The notes: generated by a model from the letters alone, not told the origin. A stretch of 64,000 nt of DNA from Lonicera japonica (GCA_021464415.1 CM038467.1:8015411-8079410), one strand, 5' to 3'. Counted from the first letter of the stretch, positions 35,368-48,335 are shown. Translations and numbers: made by a program.

Positions 35368-36005
35368 TAAGGGTGTGTAAGATTTAATTCAATTCATCCA
35401 AACTGACTTTTCTAAATCAATCCAATTTGATATTTATTAAATTGAGTGGAATCAGTGAATTTGATTGATTTATGTTTTAAAAAATAGATTAAATATTAAA
35501 TCGATTTGATTATTATCTTAGATAAATTAATGTCAAATTTATTTAATCTAGTTTTAATTAAAAATGACATTTATTTTTACGTAATTTGTTATTTTTATGC
35601 ACTAAGTTATTAATTTAGACCGCACTACACATTATTATTGTTGCATATATAAAAGTGCCTTATAAGTAAACCCTAATTTACTTACTTTTATTTTAATAAT
35701 GAATTATATTTTAATATGAAATAACTTAATAATGTAGATTTTTATTTTAGCAACAAATGAAACTTTGTATTTATACTGTCTTGCTCCTTGTGAAATTGAT
35801 TAGATTTGTTTTGGATGTTATTGAAACTTAAATAACCTTTACACAAAAGACATTGGTTTTAAACAAATCAAATTCAATGTTAAATTGGATTGGATTTTTA
35901 AACCAAGTTGAATTGAATTGGATTCTAAAATATAAAATCATGTTAGATTGGATTGGTTGGCTGATTGTAATAAATATATTAGTTTCGAACCGATATACAC
36001 CCTTA
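35368..36005. mobile_element. hAT-type element, 638 bp
   Basis: Ends TAAGGGTG and CACCCTTA are inverses, flanked by an 8-bp target duplication with one mismatch (ACCAGAAA 35360-35367; ACCGGAAA 36006-36013). Subterminal zones are rich in AATTCAATTCATCC and its inverses GAATTGAATTGGATT. No transposase. Confidence 0.82.
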
Positions 36006-36554
36006 ACCGGAAATATAAAGTCTAGTTGAAGAGGCATTGTGGACGTCAAGAGGTGCACATGATTAATTGGTAAAATGAAAAAATTGATTATCCAATCCGA
36101 ATCAATTTATTGTTCATTAGTTCGGTTTAATTTAGTTTCTTCGATCATGTAATTAGTTTGGATTGGGATAAAAAACTATAAAACCGACATTAAATTTGGT
36201 TTGACATTAGGATAAAATCGTGCACAAACATCACTTGTGAGTTTGCATCTACACATCTAGTATGAAGGCTTTAAATTATTATTTATTTTTATACATTAAC
36301 TAATAAAAATATATACACACGTGGTGTCAAGTTAACTTTCACTCAAAAGAGGTTAACATCTAGAACCCAACCTACGCTTAGCAGTGGTTTATAACAAAGA
36401 GGTTATGGAGTCTAATTTTCTTTTCTTTCATTTACATGAATCGAAATGCTTAATTTCACTGATTTAGAGCATCTCCAACAATGATCTCTAGTTTAGAGAG
36501 CATCTTCTTTAAATTAGAGAGCATCTTCTAGAATAAAGAGCTTTGTTTACGGAC

Positions 36555-37330
36555 ATTATTACTATACAAGTTACCTATCTATATTATTTTATTATTATTT
36601 ATTTGACATTATTACTATACAAGTTACCTATCTATATTATTAAAACAAACCTGCAATTTCAGTAGTGTTTTGCCTTGTCATTTTGTCAAATAATTGGTTT
36701 AAATATGTTGTTTACGGAGAATAAAATGTATATTGCATTCGTTTTAAATAAATTTTACAATTTTTACTTTATTGTTTTCAAGAAGACATTGATTTCAACA
36801 TAATTAATGGTTAAGAATACAGCTCATTTATTATGACAAACATAAAATAATGCTATTAATTTTAAATCATTTAACAAAAAATAGTATATTATATGATGCT
36901 AGTTCTTCCATAATACTAAATAGTAAATTAAAAAATATTATAATTATTATTTTATTATGCATTAAGAATGTAAAGAAAGTAATTAATAAATAATTAAAGT
37001 TACAACTTCCTCTATAATATTATATAAGAAAAGTAATTAATGTTATTATTTCTTTAATAATTTTTAAGAGTGTTTTGCCTTGTCAAAGTTGTTTACGGAA
37101 TTGTATATTGCATGTTAAATAAATTTTACTTTTTACTTTATTGTTTTCAAGAAGACTTTTTCAACATAATTAATGGTTAAGAATACTTCAAACATAAAAT
37201 AATATTAATTAATATAACAAAAAATAGTATATTATATGATGTTAAATTTTATAAAAAATATTATAATTATTATTTTATTATGCTTTTAAAGAAAGTGCAA
37301 CTTCCTCTATAATATTATATAAGTTACGGT
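36555..37330. repeat. Direct duplication in which the second copy has lost many short segments
   Basis: Copy 1 (36664-37028, 365 bp) and copy 2 (37079-37323, 245 bp) begin AGTGTTTTGCCTTGTCA and end CTTCCTCTATAATATTATAT. They are almost identical where they align, and copy 2 lacks about ten short blocks. Just before copy 1, a stretch of about 39 bp (GACATTATTACTATACAAG followed by TTACCTATCTATATTATT) also occurs twice, about 48 bp apart. Confidence 0.85.
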
Positions 37331-37449
37331 AATGATCTATAATATTATATAGTATAGATGTTAAATTTTATACTTTTTGCGTTACGGTAATGATCTACAG
37401 GTTCCTATATATAAAATTCAGTGCAATATAAGTATTACATACATCTAAG

Positions 37450-38470
37450 GAGGTAAACTGATAGGATACGGACCGGATACCACATTATTTATAATCCTTA
37501 TTATTTTTTAAATATGATAGCCAAATCCTAATTTATATCCCTCAAATAGTATATTCAACTATTATTATTCTTATCCTATTGGATTTCTTGAATTCAAATA
37601 ATTACCCTATCAATTTTTCAATATAGCTATAGAGAGATTATACATACAATGTCGATGATCTAGATAATAGGGTTAGTCGGTTAGGTATTGGGTAAACTTG
37701 ATATCATATTAGCCAACACGTCTTTTTTGAACAACTATGCTATGTTTTTCCTCTTTCATTGTGATTCCGCTCCTATGTTTTGCTAGTGCAAAAATTTAAA
37801 ACAATCTTAAAAATATATTTAACTATTTTATTTATTAATTAACACGGAATCTTTTATAAGTTACAAATCTAGAAGTAAAACGAACAATTTCAAAACTTGT
37901 TAAAATTAAGAGTTACATTTTATAGTAACTTTTGACCTGATATAACCCAATAAAATTCATATTAAATTATAAGATAACCACCATATAAACACAAATAATA
38001 AATCTAAATTGAAAATCATTACCATTTAAATTTGATATAGTCTCCAACCTTTTATTCTAGAAATTACGTATATATGTTGTAAATACAACTTAGGTATTTC
38101 TTTTCATTCTTTTCTAAGTTTTTTTTAAGTTTTGTTTAAAAGACTTTGGTAAATTGGGTTATCTTATGAATACCAAACTAAACTTTGTTAAATTTTTTTT
38201 AAGAGTGACAAAATATATATATGTATATACATAACATATACTAAAATATAGCGGAAACGGATATCCACCTATATGGATAATCCATCTCGGATAAAAATTA
38301 TGTAAATTGAATACTATCATTATTCATATCCTTATCAATTTTCTTGGATATTTAAAAATATTATCTAAATCATCTTTTTTTTTTGAATATTCATTCGGAT
38401 AAGTATCCACAAAATTCGAATTGGAATACGAATCGGATTCAGATTTTCGGACATCTATTTACACCCCAAA
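37450..38470. repeat. Possible hAT-type element
   Basis: Left GGAGGTAAACTGATAGGATACGG and right CGGACATCTATTTACACCCC are weakly inverse, and both subterminal regions are rich in CGGAT/ATCCG. CATACATC before and AGCACATC after could be a decayed 8-bp target duplication. Boundaries uncertain. Confidence 0.4.
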
Positions 38471-38589
38471 GCACATCAAAGACATTTACGAAAGGTTTTA
38501 TTCTTTCTTATTAGTTTGTTTTTTAAGATGTATTCTTAATTAGGGTACGTGTTGGATGCATTGATAATACTTTAGAAACATCTTGTTTT

Positions 38590-39840
38590 TTTAGGGGCTT
38601 ATTGTATTTAGCCTAGCATTTTTGAATTGTTTTGTATTTAACCCACTTGTTTTTTGTAATTAGTTGTTAGCCCAAATCATTGGATAATTATGGTTCTGTT
38701 TTTTATTTATTTAATTTAGTTTTTTTAATTCATTTATAGTTTTTCCAATGTTACCCTTTTTACCAATTTTTTAAAAAATAAATGATAACTTAAAATAATT
38801 TCAAATTAGATTGAGTTAGTTATTAGAATTACAAGAATTTTGAAATTTAAATAAAGAAAAAATAAATTCCATATAAATATCGTTTATTTTAAGTAAACAT
38901 TTTACCTTTAGTCATATTGCGCATGAAAAAATACTATTGCCGGTGTCATATTCAGAATAATATTCTTTTATATAGTCATAATATGCATTTCATATTTTAA
39001 TATAATATGTATGTTATCTCTAAATATCATAATTTAACATGACTAGTATATAAAACATTTGAAAAAGTCATAATATGACATATTGTGTGAAATAGTCATA
39101 TTATCATATGAGATAAACATATTAAGTATTTGATATCTTTTAAAAAGTATATGTGAAAAACATATTAAGTATTTAATGTCTTTTAAAAAGCAAGAACTTA
39201 AAGTAATGTACCTTGTAATATCTACTTTAAATCATGTCCAATAAAAGGAGTTTCTAGTGGCGGGAGCAACGGATGGTGGTGGTAGAACTAAAAATGACCT
39301 CATAATAAGTAAGTGCATATTTAAGTGGTTGTGTAGGATCATATTTAAGGAAAAACATTCACCAATATTTTTAGGGATCGAATGATGGATTGAAAGGAAA
39401 TGCACCAGTAAGTTTACCAAGCATCAAATGTTTTGGGGTTTTGAGCATCTTCAAATATTTATAGATCAAACCGCTTGCCATATTGTTTGATGGAAAAAAG
39501 ATCAAAGCTTTCTCTAAAAGTTATATCTCTATCTAACTGCTGCATATTCTAAGGGAGGCAGGAATCATACATTTCATACATACGATTCATCTTTTTTTTA
39601 GTTGATGAATATCAATAATTAAGATGAGTAGAAATACGTAGCAAACCTAATCATTTAGTAAGAGCAATTATGTCATTTAGCCATAAAATTATTATATAAA
39701 TTAAAAATAAATGTATTTTCTCAACTTAGGCTAAATACAAAATATTGTACTATTCACTAATAATTAAAACGAGGTGGGTCTGAGTAAACAAACCCGCATA
39801 ATTTTGGGTTAAATACTAATTTGCTAATTTTTGTAAATGT
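38590..39840. repeat. Repeat family R1, copy 1 (about 1.25 kb)
   Basis: The left end has TTTTTGAATTGTTTTGTATTTAACCCACTTG and CATTGGATAATTA, the right end ATTTTGGGTTAAATACTAATTTGCTAA. The same ends, in the same order, occur at 53.14-54.59 kb and 54.59-57.80 kb. The centre includes an unidentified frame (39232-39420, minus) ending in VAPATRNSFYW. Class unknown. Confidence 0.7.
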
Positions 39841-40646
39841 ATGTGTGACTGGTTTGGCATTTATAGAGGGTTCGTACCGTAACATGTATTATTTCTACAC
39901 GAGTAAAAGCAATATGCTACCAAAATATTATAGAATTTATTAAACTGTGAGTAATATTGCATATTCGTAGATTTCATCATTTGGTTAAAAGGACACGTCG
40001 AAAGATATATGGTTGGCACAATAATAAATTTTTGGATGATTGAAAAATAATAATCATAAAATGTACTATGTACATTAAGATTGTATATAGAAAATGGAAA
40101 GAGTCCTATATTTCATACCTAATATGAGAAATGATAAAAACAACAAATTGGTAAAAAGACGAAAAATAAATTAAAAGACGTAGCGAGATATTCAATATTT
40201 CATACTTATTTTGGTGAGTATGTCTTTCATCTCCTTTTATGTTTTGTAGAAAAAAAATCTTTACCACCTCTGAACAATTTTTTTTTTCAAAAAATAAAAA
40301 TTAATCTCAACAAATCTTTTAACTTATTTTAAAATAACTTTTTCATTTTATTATTATGAAATGGAGTCTTATTTTTTCATTTTCTTAACCGAGTATAAAA
40401 AGTTATTAATGTAGGTGTACGGAAAGAATGAGCGGTCTTATTCAATAGGGCCTACTTTTTAATTAGGGGCCCATCTATATTTTGGCCCATACCCATATAT
40501 TTTCCTTCAACATGTGAGCATGTCAAAATGTCTAACACGGATCTGCCCCCGAAACCAGTAACTTTAGATTCGCCTTTAACTTTGTTTGTTCAATTTCGTT
40601 GCAAATTTATCTAAAAGAGGGGATAAATAAATAAATAAAGTGTTGT

Positions 40647-40842
40647 CGGTGACGCAGAAGGAAGTTAAAGCTGCTCTCTCGGTTCGGTTCGGTTGGGAGA
40701 CTCTCACGAGAGTGACGCGAAGCAAAGCTTACTTATTCATCTCTTTGGTCAGCGAATTATGTAGTTCATAGTTAGCTAGAGCGACAAAATTCTATGTCTG
40801 ACTCCATGTAATTGTCTTTGATATGAATGATTAATAAAAAAA
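40647..40842 (+). mobile_element. Poly(A)-tailed retro-insertion, about 196 bp
   Basis: Flanked by a 14-bp direct repeat AAATAAAGTGTTGT (40633-40646; 40843-40856) and ending TTTGATATGAATGATTAATAAAA before the A run. The insert is much less AT-rich than its surroundings (CTCTCGGTTCGGTTCGGTTGGG, GAGACTCTCACGAGAGTGAC). It has the anatomy of LINE-mediated retroposition of a transcript 3' end; I see no pol III boxes, so a truncated processed copy is likelier than a SINE. Parent gene not recognised. Confidence 0.75.
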
Positions 40843-40850
40843 AAATAAAG

Positions 40851-42055
40851 TGTTGTTATTTCCGCCTCCACTTTTATTTATTACCACTCACATTTTAAGT
40901 ATCACTCTCATAAGCCTAACTCTAACCGCCTCCACTTTTTTTGTAACCATTCGTACTCTCACTCTTAATTATAATTAATTAGGAATAATCATTTTAATCC
41001 TAACTCTAACCCAACCCATCACTGCTGGCAAAGACGACTTTGCTGGAGAAGAAGGAGAAGAATTCACCGGAGAAAGAGACTGATTTGAGAAGAAGAAAAA
41101 GTCGTTGAAAAATGGAGAAAAAAATAACTCCCGAAGAAAAGGAGGAAAAGGAAGTTGCCGGAGAAGGAGGAGAGGAAATCATCGAAGAAAGAAGAAGAAA
41201 AAAGTCTTCGCCGGAGATGGGGAAGGAAATGAGAGAGAGAGATTAGTTATAAATTAGAGGGTGTTTATTTTTACTTTAGAATGCTTAATGTAAGAGTATT
41301 AAGTATTCAGATGTACAATGTGATATTTGTTTTTTTAAATCATTAAGAGGTTAACGGTTATTTTTTTTAATGTTTAAGCATTTAACATTAAGAGGCATTA
41401 ATTCCTCTGAATGCTTAGGTGATGTTTGATTGGTGTTTTGAGTTGAGTTTTTAAGTTAAGTTTTTAAAATATGTTGTTTGGTAGAATTTGGAAATATGTT
41501 GAAAAGTGAATTTGATTTTTGTTTGAGTTTTTTTTCAACCAAATAAAAAATTTCATAAAAAAATAGTCACAATGAATCTTATTTTATATATCTTGGCGAG
41601 TATATTTTAAATATATATTTTTTATTTAATTTCAATTTTTGAATTTAAAGTTATGATGTTTTAAAAAAAATTTAGAGAGAAAATATAAAGTGAAATAAAT
41701 TTTGAAAATGGTAAAAATAGAGTTGATTTTAAGTTGAGTTTTTAAATTTTTTTAAAAAAAAAAAAAAGACACCAAACAGACCCTTAGCGCTGAATTTAAA
41801 CCATTGTTTTATACCAATTTTTTTTTTTCGAAATCTCGTATAGAATATAAAATAAACAGTAATTTCAGAGTTTAGATTCATTATTTAATACTGAACAATT
41901 AGTAATTAGCATTTAGAAATTAAAGATTAAAAAAAAATGCAACCTTAGTGATTAGCTAAAGGGAGTGATTAGTTTAAAAAGAGTAATCAGTTGAATGAGA
42001 TAAAAATAGTTGGGTAAAAGTGGTAGTTAGTAAATTGGGGAGTAAATAACACCAT
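40851..42055. repeat. TIR/foldback element with a nested Tourist MITE
   Basis: Left GTGTTGTTATTTCCGCCTCC resembles the inverse of the right end (GGTGTTATTTACTCCCCAAT read on the minus strand), and ACCACT/AGTGGT motifs repeat in both. The left interior (about 41030-41250) is purine-rich with repeated CCGGAGAA/GAAGGAGGAG units and an accidental 44-codon frame. A Tourist MITE interrupts it at 41418-41783. Confidence 0.6.
41418..41783. mobile_element. Tourist-like (PIF/Harbinger) MITE, 366 bp
   Basis: Flanked by TTA on both sides (41415-41417; 41784-41786). Termini GGTGATGTTTGATTGG and CACCAAACAGACCC match the plant Tourist consensus GGGxCTGTTTGG. Best preserved of three family members in the window (others near 6.9 and 9.0 kb). 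Confidence 0.85.
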
Positions 42056-42059
42056 CAGA

Positions 42060-43870
42060 AAAAAAATTCATTCTTGACTTGCCACGTGGTGTATGACCTG
42101 TCATCTCACACTCTAGCTATAGTATTAACACTTGGAAAGATAGTTGGTAGGGTCGACATTACACGCCCATTAACTTCCACATGTGAATCGCGACCGGACA
42201 CTTCAAAGTTACTTATCATTAATTAAACAAATGTACCATAGCACAATAGATTTGTTTTTTTTTTTTAACCATGTAGCAATATATCTACCGGGTTCGGTTA
42301 AAAGATTTTTATTTTTTTTTAAAACATCGACTCAAGATTGGAACTTAACTTTTTGTTAATTGAGAGTCAATTTCAGTGACTAAATTAATTTTAGTAAATA
42401 TTTATTTATTATTTTTAGGAAAAATAAGATTTGGGAGTTAGATTTGACTCAGTAATTAAGAGTATAAGATATTACACGTGTGATCAAGATTTAAAGTTTC
42501 TACTTAAAAAAATACCGTTTTTAATTATCGCTTCTTGTATAAAAAAATAAAATTGTCTCTTTATATATAAGATTTAGTATATAAATCTTATAGTTACAAC
42601 CCTTTTGTTGGAAATCAAAGAGAATAGAGCCAAAACTTGGATTTAGGGGTGACTATGGCAATAAAAATATTTAAAGGGGCTAAAATTAGTATTACAATTA
42701 CTATTTATCAAAATTAAATGAGGAAAAAATAACTAATACATGTATATTTTTTAATTTTATAAGAAATATTGAATTCTAAAATACCAATATTTTATTGGTC
42801 TCGTTCGATACTCGGCTAAGTAGTATATGAACAAATGTTATTTAGAAATTTTAAAAGTTCTCGCGTCCTCCTTTTAGCACTTAATTACAAGTTTTATCAA
42901 TTTACCTTTGTAATAAGAAAAATTAAAAGGAAATGTATTTTGGTAAATTTCCTCAGCTAATAAACTTTATTTATTTATTTTTTTTGCTTTAAACGAAAAC
43001 GAACAAAGAAGGGAGATGTGTGGATCAAAAAATAAAATGAAAAAACTTATTTTAGCCATGAAAAAAATTGAAACGCGGCCTAGTCCAAACGACGGAAGAC
43101 GGAATTTCAGTTGGGGCAATGGGACAAATGGGCCTTGTTTTGGGCCAAGAAAACGACCGGATAAACGCAATTGCACGTTACCATGACCTGCATCCTTTTG
43201 CTAATTACACGTAGCCTAGTTAAGTCAACCTTTGCATTATTAAATGAAACACTTGCTTTTAGTGACTATTTTCTGAATTGACGTTGCACTAAACTCGAAT
43301 AAATCTGTCACCTCGTATATATATATATACAGCCGTAGAATGGTAGATATATTTTATAATAAAATTATGATAGACACATATCTAAATTAATAATTTTTTA
43401 GGTTTCAAAATAATGCTATAATATTTTAGTTATGTTTGTATGATGTTAAAAATGCCAATTGTTCAAGCATGGATTAAGACAAAGAGAAGAAAATTCGAGT
43501 ATGGCAAGCTATTGACTCATGGAGTGGAGATAGCCGTAAAAGTTATTTTTATTTTAGTATTAACAAGGTCTTTGCCTCTTTGTTCAATAAAAATAATATT
43601 TGACCAAATCCGTAAATAAATCTTAAAACAATTGAAACTAAGTCTGGACAACCACAGTGAGTATGAATTTATTGTTAGGTAGACCAAATTCGAATTCGAT
43701 GATATCCAATCCGTTGTCATCTATGGTAGAAATAATGGCAATAGTTTTTAAAGAGAACAAAGAAAATAAGTGGAGTAGTACCGATACATTTTTCACCTAA
43801 GAATTATTCGCTCTCGTGTCACACATGTCCCAATAAAGCCCAACATATCACAGCAATTAGTGTTATTGGA
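42060..43870. other. Intergenic DNA, no gene recognised
   Basis: Contains CCACGTGG (about 42084) and, at 43120-43150, TGGGCC motifs (AATGGGCCTTG, TTGGGCCAAG) like site II promoter elements, but no adjacent coding exon was found. Confidence 0.4.
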
Positions 43871-43997
43871 TAAGCTATATGTGCATGTCAGTCATGATCT
43901 TACATCTTTCTTTTCAGCAGCCCACTTGGGGACATGATTTTCACCCAACTAGGTTAACCACCGGGCTTAGGTCCTCATCCAAGTTATTCTCACCCTT

Positions 43998-44200
43998 AAG
44001 GTCATTCGCAACAGTAAAGTGTATATTATCGAATATAGATCCATATATTCGGTTCTTGACAACCGAGTAAGACATTTTCAAATGCAAGTGCATTTACAAC
44101 CGAACAACATATACGTTATTCGATTGTTAAGGACCGAATCAAAAGTGTGAGTGTTTTAAAGAGATTTTGAGGGTGCCAACATCACCACCCTTTTTCTAAA
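43998..44200. repeat. Small member of the CTCGGTT/AACCGAG palindrome family
   Basis: It has TTCGGTTCTTGACAACCGAG and TTCGATTGTTAAGGACCGAA palindromes and ends GAGGGTGCCAACATCACCACCC, nearly the same as the end of the large hairpin element at about 5617-5634. It starts near GGTCATTCGCAACAGT. A short, probably internally deleted relative. Confidence 0.7.
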
Positions 44201-44204
44201 GTGC

Positions 44205-45790
44205 ACATATATAGAATATATATATCTAAACATATATTAATCTTTCTGTGCACTTAATGCATTTGTAATTTGTATAAGACCGTATGTTTTAAAATTTAAG
44301 GCTAATCTATTACTAACGTACACGCACATTAATTTTATAAGAAAGTGCGATATGAAAGGATTAAAATCAAAATACAAACTTTTAGTGCATTTGTTTGACA
44401 AAAATCGTTTTAATTTTAACAACTTCTAACTATCTTAGATGATAAAATTACATTTGTACGTTGTTACTTTTAAAACCTTGATTACACTACCTTTTCTTAA
44501 AAAAAAATAATTGCAATCACTTTTGATGCGTCAAAATAATTGTTACCGAAAGTTTATCAATTAGGTATTAGTGGTCAATCTTAATTTAAAAGTTAGATTT
44601 TGAATGATTGCTTACTTTTGTCTCATATATATAGTAGACACTTATTATTACCTTTCTTTTTAACAAAGACCATTATATTTTTCATTGGAGGAGTTATCTT
44701 TTCGTTAATGAATAAGATACGGACATTTCTATTGTTTTTCGACGTCTCAAACTTTATCATAAATTAATTTGAGTAACTCAATATATTATAATACTTTTAA
44801 AAAATTATTATCAAAATGAGGTGAAATTTTCGAACTTTAACTCAAACCGTAAAAGAAGCGAGTATTTACACAGTGCAACCAGATTCGCGTTTAGTGCCCC
44901 CCTCCTCTTTCCCTCGGACAAATACCCTTAAAAAATGTACCCAAACTGTGGATACTTTACCACATAAAAGCCAACAAATTAATCGGCCCATTTATTTCCT
45001 CAGGTTTGCAGCCCAAGTGTGACCTTGGCCCGAAAAGAGTGATATATTGAGAAATGATCAACGGAATCAGGGCTCTATATAATTTGATTTTAATCCGTAT
45101 TTTATCCCAATTAATCAATTAAAAATATATTTCAGAACTCATCATCGTGTTTCTTATTGAACTTGTGTTTTACTTTTCATTTATAATTTTTCTTTTCAAA
45201 CTTTTATTCTTGTATTTGTTTTATACTAAAGTATAAGGTTTATGATTCGACAAGAGTATATTTATTCTTAGTCATTGAGAGGAACTTGAAATTTATTCTT
45301 TTCAATGAAAAGTTACCGAAACATATGTGCACAGGAAAAAGACTCAAATTAATAAACTTCCATTCAGCCATATTATTTCTCTCATCATTGATCATTATAG
45401 GCCAGAGCAAAGAAATGTTTTGATGATCGATTTGTAATCTGATTCAAATTAATCTAATCTGGTCCCATAATTTTATTTTATTTTTAATGAAAAAAAATTG
45501 ATGAAATTGTCATTCTGTAACGGGCTATTTATAAAATGGTCTAAGCAAATTGATATTTGGAAAATTGGGCTGGATAATTCATTATTTATTATTAGAGACT
45601 TATAATCCCATAAGATGTTAAAACTGGTCCAACCAATGGTCCAGCATTCGTTGGTTTAAGGTGTGGGCCTGCAAAAATACCATGGATTCAGTATAATTAG
45701 GAATTTAACACAATCTAAAGTTACTTTACTGGGCTTTAAAGGAGGAAATATTTTTAAGTGTTACGTGAATATTATTTCTTATGTAATTCA
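44205..45790. other. AT-rich intergenic DNA, nothing recognised
   Basis: No exon identified. GGCCCATT and TTGGCCCG motifs near 44985-45035 are promoter-like but isolated. Confidence 0.45.
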
Positions 45791-45806
45791 CATATGCATT
45801 ATTTTT

Positions 45807-46602
45807 GGGTGTTAGTAAAAGCACCCTACAAATTCAATTTAAATATTTATTTTTTAAGCACTCATATTTTAATTTTAAATTTATAAGAGTACACATACAA
45901 TTTAAGCACCCTAATGATAAATAGATGCTTAAAACAAAACATTATATTTATGACAAACATTTTGTCACTAAAATTCCGTCACTAAAACTATTTCATGGAT
46001 TTTTACATAAAGCTAATATTATAATTCTTACATGTAGGCCGGAGGTCATGCATAACTATTAAAGCCAGTTCACGATCAGGGAACAAAAACATGCAGCTTT
46101 CCAAAGTTTGAAACTTTGCCTGCCTATTGAATTGAATAACATGTAGCTTCAGTTGATTTGTTTCAATTGAACAACCTGTAAAAAACCCAGAGGACTTGCT
46201 GTTGTTTTGTTTCAGTTGATTTCTTCATGTGGGTATTCACAATATCTGATTGAGGTATGCTATTGTTTGATCCTTCACCATCTACTTGTTAAAACTTCTG
46301 ATGGAACAAAATCTGTTTATGTATTAATGTTTATATATATTTATAAAAGTGTGCCCTTTCAAATGAACAAGTTTACTTAGAATACATTAAATTATGCAAA
46401 TAGACAACGATGATGAAAAAGAGACAACGACAAAGCAAAAAAAACAACGAACAAGAGACACAACAATGAAGGGATAAAAAGTCGTGGGTTGAATTTGAGA
46501 GGCTAGGGTGCCTTCAAAACACATAACTTAATTATATAAATTACATTTTTTTTATAAAAAGATTGTTTAAATTAGAAAATCAGGATACTTTTACCAGCAC
46601 CC
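45807..46602. mobile_element. Mutator-like element, 796 bp, with an exon-like insert
   Basis: Inverse ends GGGTGTTAGTAAAAGCACCC and the complement of GATACTTTTACCAGCACCC, flanked by a 9-bp target duplication with one mismatch (ATTATTTTT 45798-45806; ATCATTTTT 46603-46611). Inside, 46216-46254 is a 39-nt open block bounded by a pyrimidine-rich TTTCAG and a GTATGC, encoding LISSCGYSQYLIE, which looks like a captured plant exon with its intron borders. Parent gene unknown. Confidence 0.78.
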
Positions 46603-47289
46603 ATCATTTTTTGCTCTCTTCACAAAAACTATTGGATTTCATATTCTATTATTTGTCACGTATTTATTGCAAGTAAGCAGGATTTCATTCTCTCATTAAA
46701 ACTTGGACAAAATAAAAGAAAATTCCCTATATGAAATTTATTAGCTTACGCTAAAAATAGGTTTGAACATAACTTACAACCAATACGATTAATTACTAAT
46801 AATTGCATCCAACTAAATATGATATATGTTATTAAAAAAAAGGAGAAGAACCAGATATGATATGACACAAATAATGAAAAAAAAACATATATATATACAC
46901 ATATATTTTCAATTAGATACAAGAAAATAAGACAAAGGCGCAACATATGTGAAGTTTAGAGTCAATTAAAACTAGAAACTCTTATATCAGATGGTAAGTC
47001 TTTGACCCTTCCCATTCAATTGGAAAAGCTTAATATATTGAGGCAATTGAAAATAAGGGACCATTCTAATAATAATATATTTATAAAGAATAATTATAAA
47101 TTAGTAGTGTAAATTAAGGATATTACATAAAAAATAAATTAATGCACATTCCTTATTTAACTAATAACACAATAATCCTAATATAACATCTTACGTCTTC
47201 AAAAGATACTTAACACCGAACTCGATAAAAAATTTCAAAATTCAAACAACATTCTCTCTCACGTCTCCAAAAGACACTTAGTATCAATT

Positions 47290-48335
47290 GTCTAGAACAA
47301 AATAACTAATTATATGGTACTAAAACAATTTTAGCATCAATTGTCCAACACTGGAATTGTGCTAAATAGGTTTTAGTACATTTCAATTTAGTTGTTTATA
47401 TTCACATGTGGTGCTAAAACTTTTTTAACACCTTCAATTTAATTATCTGTGTTTACTTGTGCTAAAACAGTTTTAACTCTAATTATCTAACACTAGAATG
47501 ATGCTAAAATAGTTTTAACACCAATTGTCCAACACTAGAATGATACTAGGTTTTAGTACATTTAGTTTAGTTATATGTGTTCACTTGTAGTGCTAAAACC
47601 TTTTTAGTACTTTCAATTTAGTTATATGTGTTTAACTGTGGTGCTAAAATAGTTTTAATACCAATTGTCCAATACTAAAGTGGTGTTAAAATAGTTTTAA
47701 TATCAATTGTTCAACATTTGAATGGTACTAAATAGGTTTTAGTACATTCAATTTAATTATCTGTGTTCACCTATGGTACTAAAACAGTTTTAACACAAAT
47801 TATCCATTATTGAATGGTGCTAAAACAATTTTAGCACCAATTGTCTAACACTATAATGGTGCTAAATAGATTTTAGCACATTCAATTTCATTATCCGTGT
47901 TCACCTATGGTATTAAAACAGTTTTAACACAAATTGTCCAACATTGAATAGTGCTAAAACAATTTTAGCACCAATTGTTCACCACTATAATGGTACTAAA
48001 TAGGTTTTAGGACATTCAATTTAATTATCTGTGTTCACTTGTAGTGCTAAAACAGTTTTAGCACAAATTATTTAACATTAAACAGTGTTAAAACAGTTTT
48101 AGCACCAATTATCCAACACTATAATTGTGCTAAATAGATTTTAGCATCTTTAGTTTAGTTATATGTATTCACCTGTGATGCTATTAGCACTTCAATTTAG
48201 TTCACCACAGGTGCTAAAAAGGTTTTGGTACCACATGTGAACATAAATAATTAAATTGAAAGTGTTGAAAAAATTTTAGTACCACATGTGAACACACATA
48301 ACTAAACTGAAGGTGTTAAAACAGTTTTAGCACCA
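47290..48335. repeat. Minisatellite-like array of palindromic modules, period about 135 bp
   Basis: Units contain GTGCTAAAAC and its complement GTTTTAGCAC a base apart, then CAATTGTCCAACACTA, and TTCAATTTAATTATCTGTG followed by TTCAC. The last landmark recurs at about 47748, 47882 and 48015. About seven diverged units are present. From about 48215 the units are inverted, so the array folds back at its right end. It lies 300 bp upstream of the helicase pseudogene. Confidence 0.9.

Noticed and set aside
36036..36240. Possible small TIR element (GAGGTGCACATG / CGTGCACAAACATC)
   Set aside because: The ends match only over about 8 bases and no target duplication was found.
36593..36650. Helitron 5' end (TCTATATTATTAAAAC)
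   Set aside because: Suggestive start, but no 3' hairpin with CTRR end could be placed; the sequence is also part of a local 39-bp duplication.
43879..44070. 63-codon plus ORF
   Set aside because: Overlaps the palindrome-family repeat and shows no known motif.
47290..48335. Regular repeat array as a CRISPR
   Set aside because: Unit length near 135 bp, diverged units, no unique spacers of constant length, and a plant nuclear context.
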